Of a DNA stretch of 64,000 bases, positions 48,630 through 57,859 are shown one piece after another. The DNA comes from Thecamonas trahens ATCC 50062 (Eukaryota > Apusozoa > Apusomonadida > Apusomonadidae), in the NCBI RefSeq assembly GCF_000142905.1, contig NW_013657647.1, positions 90,957 to 154,956 of the forward strand, given 5' to 3'. The notes beneath the pieces were generated by a model. It saw only the letters and a program-made list of their open reading frames with translations. It searched no databases and had not been told where the DNA came from. The translations under genes and the position numbers were made by a program. Position 1 is the first letter of the stretch. Every line of letters begins with the position of its first letter.

Positions 48630-50209
48630 ATGCCATCGCCATCGACTTTGGCCCTGCCACCTGGTCTCTCCGAGTATCAGAAGCAGGTGCGGGCCGAGGA
48701 GCAGGCCCGTAGAGTACGGATCAAGGCCGAGGTCCAGCGCCATCTCGTCCGGCCGCCGCTGGTGGCTGCCATCGCTCCTGCTGCTGCGCACCGCAAACAG
48801 GCTGTACATGCAAGATCGGGAGATTCTAGGCAGTCGCCGAGGCGTGGCCGGCGGACAAGCCGAGCAAGAGCTGCCAGAGGTGTCGGCGCTGCAAAGGGAA
48901 AAGCCAAGAGCAAGAGCAAGGCCGCCTCCTCACATGCCGATCAGCTCGAGACGCCACCAGCCTCGGTTGTCTTTGCGCCTGATGCGTGGGACGACCAGCT
49001 GCTCGAGCGGCCAGTCTCATCGCGGGAAATGTATCCGGACGCTGCAGTGTATGTGGCGTCGACGGCACACTATGCAGGCGCGGCAGACCTGCACGACTTT
49101 CGATCCAAGGCCATGATCCGCATCGACGACGCCGACGACGCCTCGTCGGTCGACACCGACTTGGGCCACATCGACCGAATCCACCACATCAAGAAGCGCT
49201 CAAATAATCAGACCCACGACCTCCGCACTGACTACCACGAGGTCTCGGTTCAGATGCTGCGGGCCAAGCACCGGCGTGAGCGTGCGGCGCGCACCGCGGC
49301 GCAGCAGGCAGAGGCTATGGCTGCCATCCAGGCGGCCGAGGACAAACGCATCGGCATCGAAGAGCAGTACATGACCCGCAAGCGACTTGCTACCCGCCGG
49401 CGCAAACAGATGCTGGCGGTCGAGCGCGGCATTGACAACCTGCTGGGCATGGAGGCCACCGCTCTGCACGCCATCCGCACGGCTGCACAGCTGCGCCCGA
49501 ACCCCGAGGCCGACACCCGGCCGGAGCGCGACATCTTTGACTCGTTTGTTTACATCAAGGAGGAGCCAACGGTATGGATGTCGGCTATGAAGGGCGACAC
49601 CGCCATGCTTACCAAGCTCATCGAGAAAACAAGGTCGACATCAACACCCGCGACCCGTCATCGGGTGAGACTGGGCTCTTTGCCGCTATCCGGGCCGGAT
49701 ACACCTACCTTGCCGAGTACCTCCTCGACCACGGTGCATCTTCAACAGCCCGCGACAACATGGGCACCTCGCCGCTGCATCTCTGTGGCACTTACGCCGC
49801 GCCCGAGGCGCTCATGCGCCGAGTCATCGGCGGCGGAGCTGACATCAACGCCGCCGACAAGTTTGGCACCACCCCGCTCATGGCTGCCACCCAAGCAGCG
49901 CAAATTGACGCCGTCTCATCGCTCCTTCGCCTTGGTGCCGACGCCACGCACAAGAACGTGGCCGGCGAGACCGCCTTCGACCTTGCTTCGTCGCTCGCCG
50001 ACAACCAAGTCAACGACGACATGCGCTCGCGGCTCAACATCATCAAGGACATGCTGCGCCCGTCGCTGCCCAAGGTGACCAAGCAGGCATCGGCGCTGTC
50101 GTTGCCGCACAGCTTGCGCAAGCGCTCAAGCACCGTTTCATTTGCGGCCAAAAGGTCACGTTCTAGCCACGCTCAGGTCGAGCTCGGCCTGACGGAGCGC
50201 GTGCCGTAG
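48630..50209 (+). CDS. Ankyrin-repeat protein with one apparent frameshift
   Basis: About 526 residues with the frame restored, start MPSPSTLALPPG. The first 330 residues are basic/helical without a recognised domain (a coiled segment HRRERAARTAAQQAEAM near 210-260). Ankyrin repeats follow: WMSAMKGDTAMLTKLIEK, then NKVDINTRDPSSGETGLFAA, AEYLLDHGASSTARDNMGTS, LMRRVIGGGADINAADKFGT, VSSLLRLGADATHKNVAGET. The frame changes inside an A4 run at 49626-49629. One extra A gives IEKNKVDIN, the normal junction. No intron fits. The C-terminus is basic (RKRSSTVSFAAKRS). Its last 54 coding bases overlap the coiled-coil gene on the other strand. Probable protein-interaction scaffold. Confidence 0.75.
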
Positions 50210-52223
50210 CCGCTGCACCTCGCTCGTCAGCGAATCCTTCTCAGCCTGCAAATCAGCAATATGCTCATCTTTGGAGGCAATTGTGGCCCACAGTGAACTC
50301 ACCTCGCCCTCCAGCCGCGCGTTTTCCGACGACAGCCGGTCAGCGCGGTCGTTGGCCTCGGTCGCAGCCTCGGTCATAGCTGCGGTCATCTCGGCCGCAG
50401 TCATCTCGGTACCTTCCCCTCCGCAGGCCTCCTCGGCTGACCGCTGCGAGCGCGCACTGAGTGGCGGAAGCGAGGTCAACGACGGCAAGCCTGTCCGTGA
50501 CGTCGAGCCGATCGAGATCGACATTCGCCGCCCCGCCGACGCCCGAGCCTCCATGGCGCCGAGCCGGATGCGAAAGTTGTCAGCCTTGGCTTGCTCGCGC
50601 ATCTCGGCTTCGCGCAACTTGCGCTGCATCTCTGACAGCTGCTTGTACGCGTTCTCGTAGTGGGCGAGCACCGACTCGTATCGCAGTCGAAGTGAGTCGC
50701 GCTCGCCCTGGACCCGCTCCAGTGCCTCCTGCACCTCGGCCAGCGCCTCGGGCGAGACTCCGCCGCCACCACTTACAATCGAGTTAGCACCTGTGGTCGC
50801 CGCTGACACAGACGGCATCACCATCACCGTCTCCTCAGCGCCGCTCGCTTCATAACTCTCTTCGTATGAGTGATAGCTGTATGAGGCCGATGTCGAGCTG
50901 GTGCAGCTGGAGCTCGAGCCCGAGCCCTGGTTAGACTCTGGCCGTGTTGTCTCTTGTGAACTCGACCTGTGGTTGTCGTCCGCCACAAGTGCCTGCGACC
51001 AGGTCTTGGACCGGGAAAAGTTGGATCGAGACATGAGACGGCCAGTAGTCTTGGCACCCCCAACTGCCTCAGCCGCCGCGGCCTCCCCGCCCTCCTCCAA
51101 TATGCCGGAAACCTCGCGCACCGGCTCAAGAGTGAACGAGTCGCTCAGCCGCGAGATGATCGATGGCGGGCGTCGATTGGCATCATGAATTGTGCGGGCA
51201 TTGCCTTCACCTGTCCTTGAGCCATCTGAACCGCTCGAAACGACCGCGCTGGTCTCGCTGTCGGGGTTATCGGCCACACGATCGACCGCACCAACTCGGC
51301 GCGACTTGGCCTTGGTCTTGGCCTGGGCCTGAGCCTTCTTCTGCGCTTTCGGCCGGCGGCCTACACGTCGCCTCACTCTGCGCGTCTTTCTGACACGTGG
51401 CGGCAAGAAGGCAGCGACATCGGGATCAGCCCGCGGCCTGAGCGAAAAGGCGAGCGGGATGCTCCCGTCGGGACGGACAGCGAGAGCAAGACGCTCATAG
51501 TCTGCAGCAAGGCGGGCGAGTGCAGCCTTTGCCCGCTCTGCCGTTCCCGCCGACTTTTGCGCCATGTCCAGCTCTGCTGTCAGACGATCATTGGCAGTCC
51601 TCAGCGTCTCGTTGGTGACAAGCAGGCGCGAGACGAGGTCGTCGGTAGTGAGTCTGGCCAGGTCGGGCTCAGCCGCCACCGCCGGGCCGATCACCGCAGC
51701 CCTACCCACCACCCTAGGCAAGAATGACGCATACTGTGCCGGACGGTGCGTCATAGTGTGCGTCCCCAGAGTGGGGTAAAGGTGAGTGAGGTATCCCGCC
51801 ATCCCGCCCGCCTCTCCTGCCTGCCCGCCTGCCTCCACGCTAACCTTCCCGCCAGCTCCGCCCCCCCGCCACCCCGCAGCGGTCGAGGCGCCGGCGTAGC
51901 CCGAGGCCGACGCTGACGAGGCAAACGTGGTGTGCCTACCCGGAGTCGGGTCGAGGTACGACGCCGCCGCCGGACGCTGCGAGTACGGCACATTCGGCTC
52001 GGTCGCCGGCCATGTAGGCCGCAAGCGTCGGGGCGCGGGCGGCGAGCTCTGGTGACGGCGAACGCGCCGGCGAGGTGCGCGCCGGCAGGCCGTATGCATC
52101 GGTGTGGCGCTGATAAAGTGAAGTGTTGTCTTGCGGGAGTCCGAGCGAGGCCGTCAGCGGCGTGCGCGGCGGAAAGAGGCCAACGTCGTCCGACTGCGTC
52201 GGCGGGCGAGAGATCCAGAGCGA
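50156..52223 (-). CDS. Coiled-coil protein, 5' end lost in the gap (partial)
   Basis: At least 600 residues from a start such as MAGYLTHLYPTLG (about 51800), and probably longer. Order: Gly/Ala-rich head, a short helix (ARLTTDDLVSRLLVTNETL), an Arg/Lys-rich patch (RKTRRVRRRVGRRPKAQKK) that could be a nuclear or nucleic-acid signal, a Ser-rich region, then two coiled coils (EVQEALERVQGERDSLRLRY; SSENARLEGEVSSLWATIAS) to the C-terminus. Between about 52030 and 52223 another minus frame (SDDVGLFPPRTPLTASLGLP) has convincing codon bias and runs into the gap. The gene therefore likely continues there through an intron or frame error that I cannot place. No family recognised. Confidence 0.6.
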
Positions 52224-52323
52224 NNNNNNNNNNNNNNNNNNNNNNNNNNNNNNNNNNNNNNNNNNNNNNNNNNNNNNNNNNNNNNNNNNNNNNNNNNNNN
52301 NNNNNNNNNNNNNNNNNNNNNNN
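52224..52323. other. Assembly gap, 100 N
   Basis: One hundred Ns separating two divergent genes. It removes the 5' parts of both, including most of an N-terminal kinase domain on the plus strand. Confidence 0.99.
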
Positions 52324-55300
52324 CAACCAGTATGCTGTCGCCATGCAAGTCATCCGCAACACCCTCCGCCCGCCCATCGACCAGATGCCCGACCGCCCGA
52401 CCGCCATTCGCTCGCTCGCCCAGCGGTGCTGGCACGTCGAAGCGCTCCAGCGCCCCACCTTTGAGCGCATCCTCGCCACCCTTCAGGCCCAGGCCGGCTC
52501 GCAAATGCCCACCAACGCTCCGCGCGTCGACATTGCTGAAGTGCCCATGGGTGCCGTCTTTGTCGCAAACGTCAAGCTCAAGTACATGTCCGAGTGGGGC
52601 CTCATCCTCACCTCGTCCGAGTTCTCACGCGGCGTCCTTCTCTTCCAGGACATCGTCAAGCAAGTAGCCAAGGACACCTCTGGCTTCATCTGGATGCGCC
52701 ACATCGACCAGTTCTGCGTCGCCTTTCAGACCGGCGCCCAACTGATCAAGTTTTGCGCTGGCGTCCAGCGCTCCATGATGGATGCAAAGTGGGGGCCGGC
52801 CATCCTCGAGTCCCCCATCGGCCGTCCGCGCGTCACCATCCCGGTCTATCATACAAAACCCAAGGCCACAGACGCCTCGGTTCCCAAGCTGTACGAACAG
52901 CAGGAGAGTCTCGTACTCTCGTCCTCCATGCCTGTCGAACACGACGGTGTAGAGGGACAGGAGTCCGCCTCGCTCTCGCTCTCCTCGTCGGGTGACGCAG
53001 ACTACTCGGGTCCGCCCTCGGCCTCGGTCTCGCCCTCGGCCTCGGCTTCACACTCGGCGTCGCCCTCGACGTCGCGGGACGGCTTGGCCTCGGACGTGGC
53101 CTCGGACTCGGCCTCAGCCTCATCACTGCAAGACTGCGTCGAGGCGGTCCTGGCTGATACCTCTACCCCCACGCCCCCCACGCTTGACATGCCAATGCCC
53201 GATCCTGCGGAGTCTGAGCCGCATCCCGATTCGGACGCCAGGACTGCGGCCAAAGCTCGGGAAAAGGCTAAGGCCAAGGCAAGAGCCAAGGCAAAGGCAA
53301 AAGCCCGCGCCCGTGCAAAGGCCAAGGCAAAGACAAAAGACAAGGCAAAGGCCCGTGCCCGCGCAAAGGCCGAGGCAAAGGCCCGCGCCGCAAAGTCGCG
53401 CTCTAGAACCGCCAAGAACAAGAAGGGCTCGTCCGGTGAGGCCGATGCAGACGACGCCCGTGTCCGAGCAAAGGCCCGCGCCAGAGCAAAGGCAAAAGCA
53501 AAAGCCAAGGCCAAACTCAAGGCCAAGGCTAGGAAGGCCAAGACGACCAAGAAGAGTCTCAAGGCTGGAACCCGTGCGTCGCCGACAAAGTCGCGCCGCG
53601 CGAGCTCGGAAAAGCCGCCGCGGGGCCGCAAGTCGGAACAGCGGAAGGACGCCAAGGCACGAGCGCGAGCAAAGGCAAAGGCAAAGACAAAGGCAAAGGC
53701 AAGAGCCAAGGCGCGGGCCAAGGCCGGAAAGGCCAAGTCCCAGCCCAAGTCACAGACCCGGTCGCGGGTGTCGGCCAGCGCCAGGCCGCCGTCGGGCCGC
53801 CGCAAGTCAAAGACGTCGCAGAAGAGCAGCCGCAAGTCGGACTCGATGAACGGGCGGGCGTTGCCAACACTCAACACGACTGGTACCTCGTCGCTGACCC
53901 GGTCCAAGAACTCGCTCTCGCACTCGGTCTCGCTCTCGGCGTCCGTCACCATGTCTGGCTCGCAGACGGTCGGAGGAAGCCGTCGGCGCGGTCTTGGTGA
54001 CATGTCATACACGTACGAGGAGATCGAATACTCGGCAAGTGTGTACTCGGACGAGCTCTCGCAGTATGGCTCATCGTCGGAGGGCGGTGAGAGCGAGCAC
54101 GGAGCATCGAACCATTCGAACCTGTCGACGGCGCGGTCGGGCGGTCTCACAGGCTCGACGGCACTCACCACTGACCGCTCGCACTGCTCGCCGCGCTCGG
54201 CAGCCGGGCTGCGGCGGCATGCGTCCGTCAAAAAGTCGCCGCGGTTGTCCAAGAACTCACGGGCGTCGACTGCCCGCGAAGACGACGAGGAAGTTGTTCT
54301 CGCCGGCATGGCGGTCGGCATTACCGTGCACTACGGCATCATGCGGACGCACCGCGACATGAAGACCGACGCCATCTACTACACCCACGCCGGCCTCGAC
54401 CTCATCGAGTCGCTGCAAGCGCTCTGCCAGTCGGGTCAGACTCTTGTCTCCTCGGCGGCGTGCTCATCCAAAGAGGTTGTCGCCGAGCTCGCTGCAGGGC
54501 ACGACGTCAATGTGTCCGACCTCGTCGAGCTGAGGTCGTGGCCGCCCGAGCTCGGTACCCTCTTCACGTACTCGCTCTCGTCAACCTCGCCGCGGCTCCC
54601 GTACATGTCGGTCCAGCTGCCGGGCGTGCCGCAGCGCAACTTTGCTGCCATTGTCGACGAGACATCCGAGGAAGAGGGCGAGACCTCCTGGTCGTCGCTT
54701 CAAGGCTCAGGGTTGCCGGGCACAGCCCAGGTCTCGGCACAGTCGCATGCGACATCGCTTTCCCCAGGTGTGCCGTCGGCGGCCATGCTCACTCCGGGCG
54801 GGCCGGACGAGACCGCGCCCGCAGTCACGATGCGGAGCTCGGCCGCTACCGGCGAGGCGAGCGTTCCTGGTTCAGGACCAGCGCTTGCTGCCAGCGGAAC
54901 GCTACCGACGTCGTCGATGAGCATGGCGCTCGCGCCGGTGGGCGAGGACTCGAACCTAGTGCTCCACGACTCGTACGCGGCGCATCGGCCGCCACCATCG
55001 CAACGCCCGCCGTGGTCGCCGCTCCTCACACCCTCGCCGTGGCTCGCAGAGCCATACGAGCTGCATCTCATCGAGCGGGTTGGCGTCGGCTCGTATGCCA
55101 CCACATGGCGTGGCGCGTGGCGCGGCTCCGAGGTCTGCATCAAGGTCTTTCTCCTGCAACAGCTCATGCCGCGCGAGCTCGTGGCCCTTGTCTGCCAGTT
55201 TCTCGAGTACCGGCGGCTGACTGTCGGCGCCGGCGCGACGTCAGGCTGGCTTCCGCCGCGGGCGGTGCCCAACATTGTGTCTGCCTCCGGCGTCTGTCTC

Positions 55301-55885
55301 CGCTCGCCGATGGTTGGCTTTATCACAGAATACTTGCACGACGCCATCTCTCTGCAGGAGTACCTAACCAATCCCGAGCTGCAACTCTCGCTCCGGTTTG
55401 GCCTCAAGATCTTCCGCGAGATTGTGGTCGGTCTTATCGCGCTCCACGCCCGCGGCCTCTTCCACGGCGCGCTTCATCCGTCGAATGTGCTTATCCAGGA
55501 CAACGGCGACAGGGTCTCGCTCACCGACTACGGCTTCTTCGACATCCGCGTCTCGCTCCAGACGGCCACCGCTGTCGGCGACGTCATCTACGCCGCTCCC
55601 GAGGTGCTGCTCGGCGAGCCGATGACCCGCCGCGCCGATATCTACGCCCTTGGCATGATGCTCTACGGCATCATGACCGGCTCCGTCCCCACCATCACCG
55701 TCTCCTCCATGGAGTCGGCCCTCCACGTCATCCAGGGTCAGCGGCCGTCGGCGCCTCCGGGCGTCTCCAAGGAGACCTTCTCCCTCGTCGCCATCTGCTG
55801 GCACCAGTCAGCCCATGTCCGACCCACCGCCCAGCAAGTCTTGCAGATCGTCGACTCGTGGTCGGTCATCGGAATGAACGCGTAA
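52324..55885 (+). CDS. TKL kinase - split cyclase-like - pseudokinase protein (5' truncated by gap)
   Basis: At least 1187 residues. The first 60 residues (RCWHVEALQRPTFERILATL) are the C-terminal end of a TKL-type kinase domain. A class III nucleotide-cyclase-like half follows (52539-52860: PMGAVFVANVKLKYMSEWG, then IDQFCVAFQTGAQLIKF). A 480-residue insert with a Lys-Ala-Arg polymer (KAKARAKAKAKARARAKAK) and Ser-rich DNA precedes the second half (54300-54640: VGITVHYGIMRTHRDM, YYTHAGLDLIESL, GQTLVSSAA). The first metal Asp (FTDI) is replaced by VANV, so cyclase activity is doubtful. The C-terminal kinase (55035-55880) keeps GVGSYATTWRG and CIKVF, but HRD is HGALHPSNV, so it is a pseudokinase. 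APE is present. Probable signalling scaffold regulated through a degenerate cyclase fold. Confidence 0.8.
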
Positions 55886-56098
55886 TGGATATGTGCCATG
55901 GGAGAAGGCGGCGGCAGCGCGGAGTGGTGCGGCGGCGGCAGGAGAGGGGGACGAGTTGGCGCCAAAGCGAAAGAGCCGGTTCTACCTATGTTGGGGAGGC
56001 AGAGCCGGCGTCAGCATGGCCAGCGACGGTGGCGGTGACGATACACTTTTCTGACGACCGGCAAGAGACAGCGGGTGAGTACAGCTGCTGGCTAGGTC

Positions 56099-57859
56099 TT
56101 GTCCTTCCATCTGGTTGCGCTTGGTTGTCTTGGGTCTGTTGGTATGGGCCTGGTGTCGTCGGTTCTGGCCGCCGACCCAGAGCAGGCGAGGTGCCAAGGG
56201 GGAGACGCTGCTGGCCATGCGCGGGGCGTGGACGATGGAAGGAAGGCGGAAATGCGCGGGGGTCTGGCATCGGATGAGAGTCTGGTATCCGATGACGAGC
56301 TGGGTTCGGACGACGAGCTGGGTTCGGACGACGAGCTGGGTTCGGACGACGAGCTGGGTTCGGACGACGAGCTGGGTTCGGACGATGAGCTGGGTTCGGA
56401 CGACGAGCTGGTTTCGGACGACGAGCTGGTATCCGACGACGAGCTGGGTTCGGATGATGGCTCAGGATCCAACGACGAGTTGGCATCCCATGACGAGCTG
56501 GGTTCGGACGACGAGCTGGGTTCGGACGACGAGCTGGATTCGGACGACGAGCTGGTATCCGACGACGAGCTGGCATCCCATGACGAGCTGGGTGCGGATG
56601 ATGGCTCAGGATCCAACGACGAGTTGGCATCCCATGACGAGCTGGGTTCGGATGATGGCTCAGGATCCGACGACGAGTTGGCATCCCATGACGAGCTGGG
56701 TTCGGATGATGGCTCAGGATCCGACACCGACGCAACAGCTGCAACCATCACTACCCGTTACCCGCGGTTCAAGGCACAGATCGAGATCGCGTTCAAGCCC
56801 TCGACAGAGCTCGGTCTGCTGCCAAACGGCAAAGGCCCATGTGGACACGCAGGCGCTGTGACGCGGGTCCGCGGGAGAATCACTGGCGGAACGCTGACCG
56901 CCACTGGCGGCAATGTCGGCGCGCAGGTGGCGGTGGCCATGGAGCCGCAGAATACCATCTCGTCGCAGCTGACAGCCCACATCAAGACTTCGCTGGCGCT
57001 TGTGGTCGAGGGCGGCGCGGCACAGTGTGGCCTCCCGCCGTTTGCCATCGGCTCGGCAGAGGTAGACGGCGCGCAGGTTCGCGTCGCCTTGGCCGGTCTT
57101 CTCGGCTCGTCGCTCCAGCAGCAGCTCGAGACCGGCCTCCTCACCTCAGAGCCAGCGACACTATTCAGCTCGATGGCGGCTGCGCTTGGCGAGGTCCACG
57201 CTGCCGGCCTCGTCCACACCGACGTCAAGCCTGCCAACTTTGTGCTCTGCCTCGGCGACGCCCTCCCGGTCCACCTCATCGATTTTGGCGGCGCACTGCG
57301 TGTCGCCTTTCTTTCGTCGCAGAATGCACGCGCCGTCCGCGGCTGCTGGGGCTCACCGCTCTTTATGGCGCCCGACCAGCACGTCCGCGAGCCGTACCGT
57401 GGCACGCCGGGTGCCGTCATCGCTGACGACTTGCTCTCGCTCGCTTACTCTGGTGTTGCTCTTGCCAACGGCGGCGCTCTGCCGTGGGCTGGCCTCTGCG
57501 CCAAGGCCAAGCTGACCAAGCGCGATCATGCGAGCTTGGCGGCCGCCAAGCAGCCCGACGCCGCCGCTCGCCACCTCCCGCCTCATCTTGCTGCCTTTCT
57601 GCACTCCGCCGCTGCCGCAATCAGCCCTCTCTACACTACTTCCGACGACGAGTACCAAGCCGCCGCAGGCCGTGCGCTTGATGCCATCGTCAATGCCTTT
57701 ACCAAGTCTTGTGCAAGAAGCGAGCCGGCACGCTCACCGTCGCCGCAGCCTCGACCTTCGCGCAAGCGGGCAGCACGCTCGCCGGCGCGAAAGGCGCAAA
57801 GCCCTCCGCCGGCGCGGCGCTCGACACGGCGTTCGGCGCGGCTCAGGGAGCGAGACTAA
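56099..57859 (+). CDS. CK1-like pseudokinase with signal peptide and Ser-Asp-Asp-Glu-Leu repeats
   Basis: 586 residues. The N-terminus (MSFHLVALGCLGSVGMGLV) looks like a signal peptide ending LAADPEQ. It is followed by about 24 copies of the hexapeptide GSDDEL and variants (about 60-208). From about 220 a CK1-like fold can be traced: VAVAMEPQ where CK1 has VAVKLE, GCLPPF-type helix region, LLGSSLQQQLETG, then HTDVKPANFVLCLG and HLIDFGGALRV, and GSPLFMAPDQHV. The catalytic loop and DFG are intact, but the ATP-anchoring Lys is Ala. It is therefore a likely pseudokinase, or a kinase using another Lys. The tail is basic (RSPARKAQSPPPARRSTRR). Start could also be Met16. A kinase behind a signal peptide is unusual. 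Tail-to-tail overlap of 17 bp with the next gene. Confidence 0.7.
   Translation: MSFHLVALGCLGSVGMGLVSSVLAADPEQARCQGGDAAGHARGVDDGRKAEMRGGLASDESLVSDDELGSDDELGSDDELGSDDELGSDDELGSDDELGSDDELVSDDELVSDDELGSDDGSGSNDELASHDELGSDDELGSDDELDSDDELVSDDELASHDELGADDGSGSNDELASHDELGSDDGSGSDDELASHDELGSDDGSGSDTDATAATITTRYPRFKAQIEIAFKPSTELGLLPNGKGPCGHAGAVTRVRGRITGGTLTATGGNVGAQVAVAMEPQNTISSQLTAHIKTSLALVVEGGAAQCGLPPFAIGSAEVDGAQVRVALAGLLGSSLQQQLETGLLTSEPATLFSSMAAALGEVHAAGLVHTDVKPANFVLCLGDALPVHLIDFGGALRVAFLSSQNARAVRGCWGSPLFMAPDQHVREPYRGTPGAVIADDLLSLAYSGVALANGGALPWAGLCAKAKLTKRDHASLAAAKQPDAAARHLPPHLAAFLHSAAAAISPLYTTSDDEYQAAAGRALDAIVNAFTKSCARSEPARSPSPQPRPSRKRAARSPARKAQSPPPARRSTRRSARLRERD
56278..56725 (+). repeat. Coding repeat, 18-bp units (Gly-Ser-Asp-Asp-Glu-Leu)
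   Basis: Tandem units of GACGACGAGCTGGGTTCG with variants carrying GTATCC, GCATCC and a GGATGATGGCTCAGGATC spacer. Higher-order units of about 54-90 bp recur towards the end. Confidence 0.9.

Noticed and set aside
53002-54321. 439-codon minus frame opposite the cyclase insert
   Set aside because: Phe/Ala polymer mirroring the Lys-Ala codons of the plus strand. No motif.
54460-56277. 605-codon plus frame overlapping the pseudokinase
   Set aside because: Frame shadow of the real gene. Arg/Ala/His-rich with no domain, whereas the other frame has conserved kinase blocks.
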